Source: Glaciecola nitratireducens FR1064
GTDB lineage: Bacteria > Pseudomonadota > Gammaproteobacteria > Enterobacterales > Alteromonadaceae
Assembly (NCBI RefSeq): GCF_000226565.1
Contig: NC_016041.1
Span: 3,658,001-3,722,000 of the forward strand
Length of the DNA stretch: 64,000 bases
Direction: 5' to 3'
Part shown: positions 27,428 through 36,644 of the stretch, in pieces
How positions within the stretch are numbered: the stretch's first letter is position 1
Layout of the letters: each line of letters starts with the position of its first letter
Notes under the pieces: generated by a model
The model's input: only the letters and a program-made list of their open reading frames with translations
What the model was told of the DNA's origin: nothing
The model's database searches: none
Position numbers and translations under genes: made by a program

Positions 27428-28975
27428 TTAAGTCTGATTTTTAGCTGGTTCGTCTTCCAAATCAGCTTGCTCAGCTTTTTCGGCTTCATCTTCCACTTTG
27501 GGCGTGCCGTCGTCATTAAATTCTGCAATAGACTCACCAGATGATTCCCAGCCCTCTCTCTCCTCGTCCGTTGCTTTAGGCGAAAATAAGCCGGTGTAAG
27601 CATAGAAGATACCGATGAGTGGTGCGGTCCAGCAAGCGAAAGCAAGGGGGATGTATAAAAGATTCTCAATATTGCCTTCAGCAATGCCCAATCCCAGCGC
27701 AGAAATTACAAACGCACCACCTGCGTTCCATGGAATTAGAGGAGACATTAATGTGCCACCTTCTTCAATTCCACGCGACAGGTTCAGCGTTGAATAACCC
27801 ATGCCACGGTAAACCGGTGAATACATTCTTCCGGGCAAGGCTACCGACAGGTATGGGTCACCGGCAACGAGGTTGGTCGCAAAAGCGGTTCCAATAGCGG
27901 CAGTTTGCGTACCAGCAAAGCTACTGACCTTACTCTTAATGGCATTAATAATTGATTTCAGACAGCCTGTTTTTTCTAGTGCGCCACCAAAGCCCAATGC
28001 AATAAGTATCAAAGAGATTGTCCACATCATTGATTGAATACCACCGCGATTTAACAAGCTGTCGATTTCACCAATACCAGTGCTTATTGAATAGCCATTG
28101 TTTGCATAGTCAAAAATTGACTGCAGGCTTTGACCCTGCACCAGCATTGCAGTTGCACCACCAACGACAACACCAGCAAATAACGATGGGATCGGTGGAT
28201 ATTGCTTAATTGCTAACCCCATCACAACCAATGCAGGTAACAGTACCCAGCCTGAAATATAAAAATTCTCATCCAGAGTGCTTGTAATCCCCTCAATCTG
28301 TTCAAATGAAACGCTTTGCGTATCAATAACAAAAAATCCAACTAAGAGATAAATAATAAGGGCGATCAGCATCGCTGGGATAGTCGTTGCCATCATATTT
28401 TTGATATGAGAAAAAACGTCTGTTCCCGTAACCGCAGGAGCTAAATTAGTTGTATCAGAAAGCGGTGAGATCTTATCGCCGAAAAATGCACCGGAAACTA
28501 CGGCTCCAGCTGTCCAATACATAGGAATATCAAACCCTTCGCCAATACCCATCAAGGCCAAACCAACCGTACCCACACTCCCCCAGCTCGTGCCTAAAGA
28601 AACTGACACTACCGCACAAATAACCATGCCAGCAGCTAGGAAGATTTCTGGTGAAAGTATCTTTAGACCAAAATAAATAATGCTAGGCACAGTGCCACTC
28701 GCGATCCATACGCCAATGATCATCCCAACAGTTATTAATACCGATACGGAGGGCAATGCGACATGAATAACGTGAAAAATACCTTTCTCAATAAATTTCC
28801 ACTTCAGCCCAAGCTTGATACCAACAATACTGGTAATGGCTAAACCTATGGCAAGTGGAATGTGCGGCTCGAAAACACCGAAGTAGAAAATTTGTGTCCC
28901 GAGAATAAGCAGAGTTAATACGACAGGCGTCAATGCAAGTAGTAAGCCTGGTGTTGCATGGTCTGTCTGTTTCAT
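27428..28975 (-). CDS. nhaC: Na+/H+ antiporter NhaC
   Basis: A 515-residue inner-membrane protein with about 11-12 hydrophobic helices. Family motifs such as SLGTSWGSVGTVGLALMG, SGAFFGDKISPLSDTTNLAP and GTAFATNLVAGDPYLS are clear. It would export sodium for protons, fitting a marine cell. The C-terminus has an unusually acidic cytoplasmic tail rich in Glu and Asp after the last helix. GAGGTATTTAA precedes the ATG. The gene stands alone; the hairpin at 27253-27282 is the nearest downstream terminator. Confidence 0.92.
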   Translation of the reverse strand: MKQTDHATPGLLLALTPVVLTLLILGTQIFYFGVFEPHIPLAIGLAITSIVGIKLGLKWKFIEKGIFHVIHVALPSVSVLITVGMIIGVWIASGTVPSIIYFGLKILSPEIFLAAGMVICAVVSVSLGTSWGSVGTVGLALMGIGEGFDIPMYWTAGAVVSGAFFGDKISPLSDTTNLAPAVTGTDVFSHIKNMMATTIPAMLIALIIYLLVGFFVIDTQSVSFEQIEGITSTLDENFYISGWVLLPALVVMGLAIKQYPPIPSLFAGVVVGGATAMLVQGQSLQSIFDYANNGYSISTGIGEIDSLLNRGGIQSMMWTISLILIALGFGGALEKTGCLKSIINAIKSKVSSFAGTQTAAIGTAFATNLVAGDPYLSVALPGRMYSPVYRGMGYSTLNLSRGIEEGGTLMSPLIPWNAGGAFVISALGLGIAEGNIENLLYIPLAFACWTAPLIGIFYAYTGLFSPKATDEEREGWESSGESIAEFNDDGTPKVEDEAEKAEQADLEDEPAKNQT

Positions 28976-29251
28976 TTAAATACCTCATGTTTGCTATGCA
29001 TAAATTACGGCAACGAAAGGTGATGATAGTAGATACGGTTGCCTCTTAATTAACCATCGGCGTTCTGTAAAATAAGAAGGGGAATTTCAGAATGGATTAG
29101 CTGAATTACAGCACACCGACATGTGATTTAACGAAAATATACAGATGCAATGATAAACGCTATGCGGACTTGATTCAACCTAGGGGGATTTTTTGGCGTT
29201 TTGCGTATTGAAATAAACACTGGGAAGCACTGAAAAATTCGACTTGGGTTG

Positions 29252-29335
29252 TTAGTGATTTAGCTTGTTAATTTCAGCCTGCCATTCGTCCATCTGAGCT
29301 TCCACTTTCTTTCTATATGCTTCTTTAGATGACAT
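29252..29335 (-). CDS. 27-residue coiled-coil-like small protein
   Basis: A short frame on the minus strand starting MSSKEAYRKK and ending AEINKLNH, with the ribosome site GGAGAAATGTA ahead of the ATG. The peptide is highly charged and helical. It resembles the first helix of longer Sll1863-like coiled-coil stress proteins, which often begin in a similar way. The sequence after the stop is not coding-like in the same frame. It is either a real small protein or the truncated 5' end of such a gene. It is too short for a firm call. Confidence 0.45.
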   Translation of the reverse strand: MSSKEAYRKKVEAQMDEWQAEINKLNH

Positions 29336-29417
29336 TACATTTCTCCATTGAATATTGTTACGATGAAAGTCGCGATATATAAAAAAGGTCCGTATTGATT
29401 AAAAAGATAGTCTAGCT

Positions 29418-29431
29418 TTGAATTAAATCAA
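29418..29431. promoter_or_regulatory. Possible FNR/FixK box near thioredoxin gene
   Basis: TTGAATTAAATCAA keeps the TTGA-N6-TCAA core. It lies 86 bp before the thioredoxin gene and a similar distance from the minus-strand small ORF. No convincing -10 sits at the class II distance on either strand, so this is weaker than the other boxes in the window. The AT-rich spacer also raises the chance of a random match. Confidence 0.4.
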
Positions 29432-29516
29432 GAATCTATCAGCAATTAGTTGTCGAACATAAAGCAAACTAATCGCTGCGCAGATGGTATTTCAATAGTG
29501 AACATTAGGAGAACTT

Positions 29517-29849
29517 ATGAAAGCTGGCAGCAAAGGCTTTAACCCCGAGTATTCAGAAGATGCGCCAACATATGAGCAGGTAAGAGAGATGACAGGCACG
29601 GTGCTTATTGAATTCGGCACGCCGTGGTGCGGACACTGCCAAGCAGCGATGCCCGCCATAAAGGAAGCGTTGGAAGCTCATACTGAGCTGCCGCATATTA
29701 AAATCTATGACGGTAAAGGGAAATCCTTGGGCCGCGCTTTTAAAGTAAAGCTCTGGCCAACCTTAGTGCTGATGCGTGATGGCCAAGAAATTGAGCGTTT
29801 AGTTAGGCCTGTGCAGGCGACCGAGATTAGTCTATTGTTAAATAAGTAG
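29517..29849 (+). CDS. thioredoxin-family protein
   Basis: A 110-residue cytoplasmic thioredoxin fold with active site WCGHC (Cys38 and Cys41) and cis-Pro in KLWPTLVLM. The -GH- dipeptide between the cysteines is that of protein disulfide isomerases rather than the -GP- of classic thioredoxin, suggesting a somewhat more oxidising potential. There is no signal peptide. AGGAGA precedes the ATG. It is a monocistronic gene as far as can be seen; a possible FNR-type box lies upstream. Confidence 0.85.
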   Translation: MKAGSKGFNPEYSEDAPTYEQVREMTGTVLIEFGTPWCGHCQAAMPAIKEALEAHTELPHIKIYDGKGKSLGRAFKVKLWPTLVLMRDGQEIERLVRPVQATEISLLLNK

Positions 29850-29984
29850 ATTAAAAAAGTGATAACGTTAGTTAATACAGAGCCGCGACCGACAAAGCAG
29901 ATTTAATTAATTACGTATGTTTTGAAAAGAGGGTCATAATGTAGTCGGCCCGTTATGGTTTCCCCACAGATAAGAGAATGCTCA

Positions 29985-31517
29985 ATGCCTAGTCCTAACT
30001 CACAAGTAAAACAGCGTTTAAACGAACTAGAGGTGCACTTAAAAACTGAGAATCAACTCTTGGTTGAGGTAGTGAAAAGCTTTCGTAAGCTTGACCGCGT
30101 TGCCTATCGCTTAGGGCTGTTAAAAACTGACCAGTCGTTTGCGTTTCATGTACCTTGGTGGCCTATGATATCGGTACTCGGGACTTTTTCTGCGGGCAAG
30201 TCGAGTTTTATAAACCGTTATATTGGCGTGAAACTTCAAGAGAGTGGCACCCAAGCGGTAGATGATAAGTTCACCGTTATGTGCTATTCAAAGGATAAAG
30301 AGTCTCGTAGTTTGCCCGGCATAGCACTTGACGCAGATCCCCGTTTTCCTTTTTATCAAATGCGTGAGGAGTTAGAAAAAGTGTCTCCTAGCGAAGGCGC
30401 GCGCATTGACAGTTACCTGCAGCTAAAAACCTGCCCTAGCGACATTCTACGAGGCCAAATACTAATAGACTCGCCCGGTTTTGATGCTGACGCACAGCGA
30501 ACGTCCACCTTGCGCATCACGGACCATATTATGAATATGTCCGATTTAGTGTTGGTATTATTCGATGCCCGTCGCCCTGAGCCCGGCGCAATGCGAGATA
30601 CATTGCAGCATTTAGTTGGTGAAACCGTAACCCGCAGTGACGCTAATAAATTCCTGTATATCCTCAATCAAATTGATACTACTGCCACTGAAGACAATCC
30701 AGAAGAGGTCGTGGGTGCATGGCAGCGCGCAATTGCTGAAAAGGGGCTCACCGCGGGTAAGTTCTACACTATATTCAACCCAGAGCAAGCACGACCAATT
30801 GAAGACGACCGAGTTCGCGAAAGATTAGAAGCAAAAAGCAATGCGGATTTGACTGAAATCTATGCACGCATGGGTCAGGTAAAGGTTGAGCGCTTTTACC
30901 GTATTGTAGCTAACTTAGAGCGCACTGCGCATCAGATAGAAGACGAACTGGTACCGCGCTTAGTAGCGTTGAAGAAAAAGTGGCGTAGCGGCGTAGCGTG
31001 GCGTAGCGCTTTATTTATACTTCCACTAATAGTTGGTGCCGCTGTCGCAGGTATATATGGCCAGTTAAATAGCGCACCTTGGTTAAATTGGCTAATTGGT
31101 TCGTGGCAAACGGCGGCGATTGCTGGTGTACCATTTATTATCGTATTAATTTGGATTTATGCGCTGATCAAAAAAAGCGCTGCCGCGAAAATTAGCAAGA
31201 CTATTCCGGTCAACGCCAGTGATCTTGGCGCAGAGCGACGCGAAGGTATTATTAATGCTTTTGCACACAATACTGGTTTTTGGAACAGCATCTTTCGCAC
31301 CAGTCCTGTTGGTTGGAGTTGGCGTTCTAAAAAAACACTTCGCAAAGTATTCACTAACGCCGATCGCTATGTGCAAGAATTGAATAACGCTTACACCGAC
31401 CCTTCTGGTAAGCAAAATGAAGCGTCAACACCTTCTGATAAAGAGGCAGCACCCGTGCACACCGCAGAAGATGTCAGTGCAACAGAGAATGCTACGCAAG
31501 AAACAAAAATAAACTAA
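29985..31517 (+). CDS. dynamin-like membrane GTPase
   Basis: A 510-residue protein. The GTPase part has the P-loop GTFSAGKSSF (residues 66-75), G3 DSPGF, and G4 NQID (with LYIL before it), in the order seen in bacterial dynamin-like and Era/YjdA-type GTPases. Two close hydrophobic helices (about residues 345-365 and 378-398) form a membrane hairpin after a helical stalk, and the C-terminal tail is polar. ATG at 29985 follows AAGAGA and is preferred to one at 29955. The next gene, 14 bp away, encodes a TPR-like helical protein. Membrane remodelling or repair is a family-level guess. Confidence 0.7.
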   Translation: MPSPNSQVKQRLNELEVHLKTENQLLVEVVKSFRKLDRVAYRLGLLKTDQSFAFHVPWWPMISVLGTFSAGKSSFINRYIGVKLQESGTQAVDDKFTVMCYSKDKESRSLPGIALDADPRFPFYQMREELEKVSPSEGARIDSYLQLKTCPSDILRGQILIDSPGFDADAQRTSTLRITDHIMNMSDLVLVLFDARRPEPGAMRDTLQHLVGETVTRSDANKFLYILNQIDTTATEDNPEEVVGAWQRAIAEKGLTAGKFYTIFNPEQARPIEDDRVRERLEAKSNADLTEIYARMGQVKVERFYRIVANLERTAHQIEDELVPRLVALKKKWRSGVAWRSALFILPLIVGAAVAGIYGQLNSAPWLNWLIGSWQTAAIAGVPFIIVLIWIYALIKKSAAAKISKTIPVNASDLGAERREGIINAFAHNTGFWNSIFRTSPVGWSWRSKKTLRKVFTNADRYVQELNNAYTDPSGKQNEASTPSDKEAAPVHTAEDVSATENATQETKIN

Positions 31518-31531
31518 AAAGAAGATTAATC

Positions 31532-31954
31532 ATGGTTAATACCAAAATATATAAGTCTGTATATCAGCTGTCTGAAAAACTAATGCAGGCCGCTACTGAC
31601 GAGAATAAAGAAATATTTGATTTACACTTTGCCGTGCTAAAAGCTATTTGCATCGATAACGAAAATACAAACAAAGATCATCCTGAACAATGGGAAACAC
31701 TCGCTGATTTCACAGAAGATTTAGAGGAAGCTGTAGTTGCCTATGAAAAAGCCCTGCAAAAAGCCATTGCGGTGAATTCTAAGGACCACCTGTCGTCCAT
31801 CGCATTTTCTATGGCGACACTACAAGTAGAACTGGGTCAAAAAGAGGCAGCAATCAAAAACCTTCAGGATGCAAAAATTAGTGCTAACAAAATTGAAGAT
31901 AAAGACCTCAAAGTTGAAATAGATGACCTTCTTGAATCTCTTTTAGGGAGCTAA
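31532..31954 (+). CDS. TPR-like helical protein
   Basis: A 140-residue, all-helical acidic protein with repeats resembling tetratricopeptide units (LEEAVVAYEKALQKAI and IAFSMATLQVELGQKEAAI). It has no signal peptide or membrane helix. AAGAAGAT precedes its ATG and it starts 14 bp after the GTPase gene, so the two are probably one transcript. It may be a scaffold or partner for the GTPase; no named family was recognised. Confidence 0.6.
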   Translation: MVNTKIYKSVYQLSEKLMQAATDENKEIFDLHFAVLKAICIDNENTNKDHPEQWETLADFTEDLEEAVVAYEKALQKAIAVNSKDHLSSIAFSMATLQVELGQKEAAIKNLQDAKISANKIEDKDLKVEIDDLLESLLGS

Positions 31955-32108
31955 GCCCGAGGAAATCAGTATTAACAGTTAGGCGCAAATAACGGCAGCA
32001 GATTTATTTGTGTAAGCTTGAAAACTCTCCGTTTTAGCGCCTAGTCAATAAATTAGCAAAATTGAAATTGTCTCTTATACTTATAACAAAGTTTAAGGAG
32101 CAAAAATT

Positions 32109-32951
32109 ATGAAAATTAGCTATCTGCTAGTAATATTTTTTATTTCCGCTTGTACACCTCAACCAGAAAAAGTAACTGACGATACTGCTAGCACTGAAAC
32201 TTTCCAGACTGATCCTATCGAAGTGGCAGAGCAGCCAGCTATCGTCGACGATGAGTGTAATTTGGTATTGGGTTTTGATGCTTGGGAACCCTATCAATAT
32301 GCTGACGTGGGCGGAAGAGTCGCCGGCTTGGATATTGAGCTTATAACAGGTGTCGCCGAAGCCATTGGCTGCAACATCACATACCAACAAGGCACATGGG
32401 TCGATCTGCTTAGTTTGTTGAAGCAAGGTAATATCGATATGTTGCTTGGAGCCTCAAAAACTGACGCCAGAGAGCAGTTCGCCTTTTTCAGTGATGCATA
32501 TCGAATGGAAGAATTCTCTTTGTATATTCGTAGCGGTGAGGAAAAAAGAGCGGCTTATAAAACGCTATCTGAATTTATTGAAAGCGGCAGTCGCATTGGC
32601 GTAGTTTCGGATTATTTGTATGGTGAAGAAGTTGCAGCCTTGTTGGATGATCCCGAAAAATCTCAGTTTTTTAAAAATGCCATTATGGGAGAATTGAATA
32701 TTGCTCGTCTTCTTGATCAAGACATTGATGGATTTCTTGAGGATAGTTTTGTCGGCGCCTCGATGTTGAGACGCAAAGCGTTGTCAGACCTTATTGTCGC
32801 GCAGGGTATTACTATTCAAACTGGCAACATATACGTGATGTTTAGTCAGCAAGGAATAACGCAAGACCAACTAGCAAAATTTAATGCACAACTCCAAAAA
32901 GTCAAACAAAGCCAAATATATGAAGATCTACTAAAAAAATATTCATATTGA
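32109..32951 (+). CDS. family 3 extracellular solute-binding lipoprotein
   Basis: A 280-residue lipoprotein (lipobox FISAC, Cys15) with a type II binding-protein fold: LVLGFDAWEPYQYADVGG, AGLDIELITGVAEAIGC, and LLKQGNIDMLLGASKTDARE, the conserved blocks of amino-acid-binding proteins. No ABC transporter genes are adjacent. It could be an orphan receptor or feed a transporter encoded elsewhere. AAGGAG precedes the start. It is distinct from the binding protein at 24075. Confidence 0.8.
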   Translation: MKISYLLVIFFISACTPQPEKVTDDTASTETFQTDPIEVAEQPAIVDDECNLVLGFDAWEPYQYADVGGRVAGLDIELITGVAEAIGCNITYQQGTWVDLLSLLKQGNIDMLLGASKTDAREQFAFFSDAYRMEEFSLYIRSGEEKRAAYKTLSEFIESGSRIGVVSDYLYGEEVAALLDDPEKSQFFKNAIMGELNIARLLDQDIDGFLEDSFVGASMLRRKALSDLIVAQGITIQTGNIYVMFSQQGITQDQLAKFNAQLQKVKQSQIYEDLLKKYSY

Positions 32952-33025
32952 ACCCCAAAAAAATCAAGGGGCCAGGTTTCATGAAATAAACCTATCCATT
33001 TCAATATATTAACAAAAATTTAACT

Positions 33026-33054
33026 TTGACATATAACGTGCTATTTTCTATCCA
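33026..33054 (+). promoter_or_regulatory. Sigma-70-type promoter of the GMC oxidoreductase gene
   Basis: A consensus -35 TTGACA (33026-33031) is followed after 17 bp by TATCCA (33049-33054), upstream of the GMC gene start at 33086. The -35 is exact and the -10 matches 4 of 6. Confidence 0.45.
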
Positions 33055-33085
33055 AGTAAGTTAGGAATAAATTAGGAAAGCCACT

Positions 33086-34864
33086 ATGTCAAATAACGAT
33101 AATAAGCGAAGACAATTTTTTAAAAACGTATCCGCTAAAGGCAATATCAGAAATACCAAAGAGATACAGCTACAGCGCGACTTCAACTCAGGTAGGGTTT
33201 CACGCCGCGAATTTTTAAAAATAGCAGCAGCAATCGGTATGGCGGCACAGGCTCCTCTTTTCTTAAGCGCGGCTCATGCGCAAGCAACATCATCCGAAGA
33301 GTATGACTATATTGTGATTGGTGCTGGTTCCGCTGGATGCGCCGTAGCTGCTCGTCTCTCAGAAGATCCTGCGAATAAAGTGTTGGTGTTGGAAGCAGGT
33401 CCTGCCGACAGCAATGACTACATTCATATCCCAGCGACCTTCCCTTTTTTGTTCAAAACACCGCTGGATTGGAACTATACATCTGAACCACAAACTGCGT
33501 TGAACGGCGGCACGCTCTATGTTCCACGAGGCAAGGTATTTGGCGGTAGCTCCTCAATAAATGCGATGATTTATCAGCGCGGGCATGCATCAACCTATGA
33601 TACCTGGGGCGAAACAAATCCTGGATGGAGCTATGCTGACTTACTGCCAATGTTCAAAAGATCCGAAAGTAATTCTCGCGGAGAGTCTGCTGCCCACGGT
33701 GGAAGTGGCCCTCTCAATGTATGTGACCTTAATGACCCCAATCCCATTACCATTGCCATGCTCGAAGCATCCAAACAAGCCGGATACGCAATGAACTTCG
33801 ACTTCAATGATGGCGACCAAGAAGGTATTGGGATGTATCAGGTTACCCAGAAAAATGGACGCCGAGAGTCGGCAGCAGTCAGTTATTTGCATCCAGCAAT
33901 TGATGCCGGTCGCCTCACGGCCCAAGCAGAAGCAATGGTGCTCAAAATAATAATCACTGATGGTCGTGCGACGGCTGTTAAGTTTCTTGCCAACGGAAAA
34001 GAGCATACCGTAACAGCGCGTAAAGAAATTATCCTGTCGGGCGGCACTATCAACTCACCGCAAGTTTTAATGGTTTCAGGTATCGGTCCTAAAGCTCATT
34101 TGAAAGAGCATGGCATTAACGTGCTTAAAGATTTACCTGGCGTTGGTCAAAACCTTCAAGACCACTTTATGATGCCTGTGGCATATCGCTGCACGCAAAC
34201 TATCAGTCTTTCCCAAGCTGGGAGCGAACAACAAGCCGCACTTTATGCAAAAGGCAAAGGCATGCTAACGTCTAATATTGCTGAGGCGGGTGGTTTTTTA
34301 AAAATTAATCCTCAGTCGCCGGCTCCCGATCTACAGTTCCACTTTGCTCCAGGTTACTTTATTTTGGATGGTGCAGGCAATCCTACAGATGGTTCTGATG
34401 GCTTCACTATTCTGCCTTCTCTCGTGCAGAGCAAAGGCACTGGAACGGTTAAATTAGCCTCGGCAGATCCAAGCGTTAAACCGCTAATTGATCACAACAT
34501 TTTTCAAAATGAAAGTGATTATGACACCCTAATAGCAGGTGTGAAAATTGCCCGTAAAATCATAGCCTCACCAGCCCTTAATGAACTGCGCGGAAAAGAA
34601 TTTTTACCTGGCCCAGATGTACAAACTGATGAAGAAATAAAAACCTTCATCAATAAGTATGTTCAGACCATATATCATCCGGTAGGAACGTGCAAAATGG
34701 GCAATGATGACATGGCGGTGGTCGATCACGAGCTGCGTGTACATGGTGTTGACGGTTTACGTGTAGCTGATGCCTCAATTATGCCAACAATTATCAACGC
34801 CAACACCAATGCACCTTCTATTATGATTGGTGAAAAATGCGCGGATATGATCCGCAATTCATAA
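33086..34864 (+). CDS. GMC-family FAD oxidoreductase with Tat signal
   Basis: A 592-residue flavoprotein of the choline dehydrogenase/alcohol oxidase family. The FAD motif is IVIGAGSAGCAVAARL, GMC signatures PRGKVFGGSSSINAM and GGTINSPQVLMVSGIG follow, and the catalytic His is in YHPVGTCKMG. A Tat motif SRREFLK is at residues 39-45 with a hydrophobic stretch and a SAAHAQA cleavage region behind it, so export in folded form is likely. The n-region is unusually long. A second KRRQFF occurs at residues 7-12. It lies 10 bp before an HSL-type hydrolase gene. The substrate, probably a primary alcohol, is unknown. Confidence 0.85.
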   Translation: MSNNDNKRRQFFKNVSAKGNIRNTKEIQLQRDFNSGRVSRREFLKIAAAIGMAAQAPLFLSAAHAQATSSEEYDYIVIGAGSAGCAVAARLSEDPANKVLVLEAGPADSNDYIHIPATFPFLFKTPLDWNYTSEPQTALNGGTLYVPRGKVFGGSSSINAMIYQRGHASTYDTWGETNPGWSYADLLPMFKRSESNSRGESAAHGGSGPLNVCDLNDPNPITIAMLEASKQAGYAMNFDFNDGDQEGIGMYQVTQKNGRRESAAVSYLHPAIDAGRLTAQAEAMVLKIIITDGRATAVKFLANGKEHTVTARKEIILSGGTINSPQVLMVSGIGPKAHLKEHGINVLKDLPGVGQNLQDHFMMPVAYRCTQTISLSQAGSEQQAALYAKGKGMLTSNIAEAGGFLKINPQSPAPDLQFHFAPGYFILDGAGNPTDGSDGFTILPSLVQSKGTGTVKLASADPSVKPLIDHNIFQNESDYDTLIAGVKIARKIIASPALNELRGKEFLPGPDVQTDEEIKTFINKYVQTIYHPVGTCKMGNDDMAVVDHELRVHGVDGLRVADASIMPTIINANTNAPSIMIGEKCADMIRNS

Positions 34865-34874
34865 GGGAACACCC

Positions 34875-35825
34875 ATGGCAATGCTGTATTTAAGTTTCAT
34901 TACCCTAATTTCCATGCTGTTTTTTAGAAAACGCATGCCTGGCCGCGACTGGAAAACGGAGTTTTACGCGCGCTTGTTTAAACGATTCTTTCTAGCAGCT
35001 GGTAAGAAAGGACCTCAGTGGTCTCGCAAAGTAATTGAGTCAGTTCCCTCCAAAAGCTCAGCGATGAAGCGCATTACTGTTGAAGAAATCGAACTGGCTA
35101 AGGTACCTGCACAGAAAATCACTCCGCATGCCCTCGACACTGAGGTATCACGGGTCATTGTATACATTCACGGCGGTGGATATGTTACAGGTAGCGCAAA
35201 AGCCTACCTCGCTTTCGTAGCTAGCGTGGCTGATAAGAGTCAATTACTCACTTATTCGTTGGACTATCGGCTCAGTCCAGAGTTTCCATTCCCGACACCG
35301 CAAGAAGACTGCTACGCTGCAATAAGTGAAATTGCGATGCGGCACCCAAACCAACAGCTCATATTAATGGGCGACTCTGCCGGCGGCGCACTCTGTATTT
35401 CAACCTGCTTACATGGAGATGACAGCCTGCGCTCGAGGATCCACGGACTAGGTTTGATTTCTCCTTGGGTTGACCCAATCTCGTCATCGGGCACAATGAT
35501 AAGCAACCAGCCCAACGACATGTTCACCTTAGATATATTGGCCAAAGGTTACGCGCAACATATACAAGGCGCAGACCCAATGGACACAAGAGTGAATTTC
35601 TCACAAGCGCAACTCGGAAAGCTTCCACCAATGCAAATTCAAATTGCTGGGGGGGAGGTGTTTTTTGATCAAATTATGAAGTTTTCTGAGCGTGCAAAAG
35701 CAGAAAATGTACCCACTTCCACAGAGGTGTTTGCTTCACAATTCCATGTTTTTCAAACTATCGCGCTCCACTTTGAAGATTCGAAACGCGCGCTAGCCAG
35801 TTTAGTAGCGTTTGCACGCAATTAA
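34875..35825 (+). CDS. HSL-type alpha/beta hydrolase
   Basis: A 316-residue esterase of the hormone-sensitive-lipase group. The oxyanion motif HGGGYVTG and the nucleophile elbow GDSAGG are both present, and a late His in FHVFQ completes the triad. The N-terminus is hydrophobic (AMLYLSFITLISMLFF) and may anchor it to the membrane. It begins 10 bp after the GMC oxidoreductase gene, so an alcohol released by ester hydrolysis could be the substrate oxidised by that enzyme; this link is inferred. Confidence 0.8.
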   Translation: MAMLYLSFITLISMLFFRKRMPGRDWKTEFYARLFKRFFLAAGKKGPQWSRKVIESVPSKSSAMKRITVEEIELAKVPAQKITPHALDTEVSRVIVYIHGGGYVTGSAKAYLAFVASVADKSQLLTYSLDYRLSPEFPFPTPQEDCYAAISEIAMRHPNQQLILMGDSAGGALCISTCLHGDDSLRSRIHGLGLISPWVDPISSSGTMISNQPNDMFTLDILAKGYAQHIQGADPMDTRVNFSQAQLGKLPPMQIQIAGGEVFFDQIMKFSERAKAENVPTSTEVFASQFHVFQTIALHFEDSKRALASLVAFARN

Positions 35826-35863
35826 TTCGCCAAACTATTCTCTGCACACTCATGGGCCGCTGT

Positions 35864-36643
35864 TTATTTAGCGGCATTGTTATCAAGCAAGTGTTTTAGT
35901 CCTTGCATGAAATCCATAGGTACAGGGAAAATAACAGTGTTACTTTTATCTCCTGCAATTTCGGTTAATGTCTGCAGGTATCTTAGTTGAAGAGCCTGAG
36001 GTTGTTTGGCCAAGGTGGTTGCAGCGCTTAACAATTGTTCAGAGGCCTCATTTTCGCCCAATGCATGTATGACTTTTGCACGACGAGTTCTTTCAGCCTC
36101 CGCCTGCTGAGCAATCGCGCGGATCATACTCTCATCCAGATCCACATGTTTAATTTCCACGTTAGAGACCTTTATACCCCATGCATCGGTTTGTTTATCC
36201 AAAATACTTTGAATATCGGCGTTTAGTTGGTCTCTTTCCGCTAACATATCGTCTAGTTCGTGCTGGCCTAAAACAGATCGTAAGGTAGTTTGTGAAAGTT
36301 GGCTTGTAGCTTCTAAGAAGTCCTCGACTTGAATAATCGACTTCTCTGGGTCAACCACTTTGAAGTAAACCACTGCGTTTACTTTTACAGAAACATTATC
36401 TCTAGATATGACATCCTGGGTGGGCACATCCATCACAATAGTTCGTAAATCGACTCGAACCATTTGCTGTATTAGCGGGATGACTATAATCAGCCCAGGT
36501 CCCTTCACTTTTTGAAATCGACCAAGGAAAAAAATGACACCTCTCTCATACTCTCTCAATATTCTAAATATTGAGAAAATGAAAAAAATAACAAAAAATG
36601 CCAATGGCATCCAAACATATTCAAACGTTAAGGTAGTATCCAT
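35864..36643 (-). CDS. slipin/stomatin-like SPFH protein
   Basis: A 259-residue membrane protein with one N-terminal helix (about residues 8-28) and an SPFH/band 7 domain: [39 protein letters not shown], and the coiled-coil-forming [13 protein letters not shown] near the C-terminus. It starts 1 bp after the NfeD gene. NfeD-slipin pairs are a widespread conserved operon; the NfeD protease can cut stomatin in archaea, and both are linked to membrane microdomain upkeep. GGAGC precedes the ATG. Confidence 0.9.
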   Translation of the reverse strand: MDTTLTFEYVWMPLAFFVIFFIFSIFRILREYERGVIFFLGRFQKVKGPGLIIVIPLIQQMVRVDLRTIVMDVPTQDVISRDNVSVKVNAVVYFKVVDPEKSIIQVEDFLEATSQLSQTTLRSVLGQHELDDMLAERDQLNADIQSILDKQTDAWGIKVSNVEIKHVDLDESMIRAIAQQAEAERTRRAKVIHALGENEASEQLLSAATTLAKQPQALQLRYLQTLTEIAGDKSNTVIFPVPMDFMQGLKHLLDNNAAK

Positions 36644-36644
36644 T

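Noticed and set aside
32973-32992. AGGTTT-AAACCT hairpin after the binding lipoprotein gene as a terminator
   Set aside because: Only 6 bp, A/T-rich, and no T tract follows.
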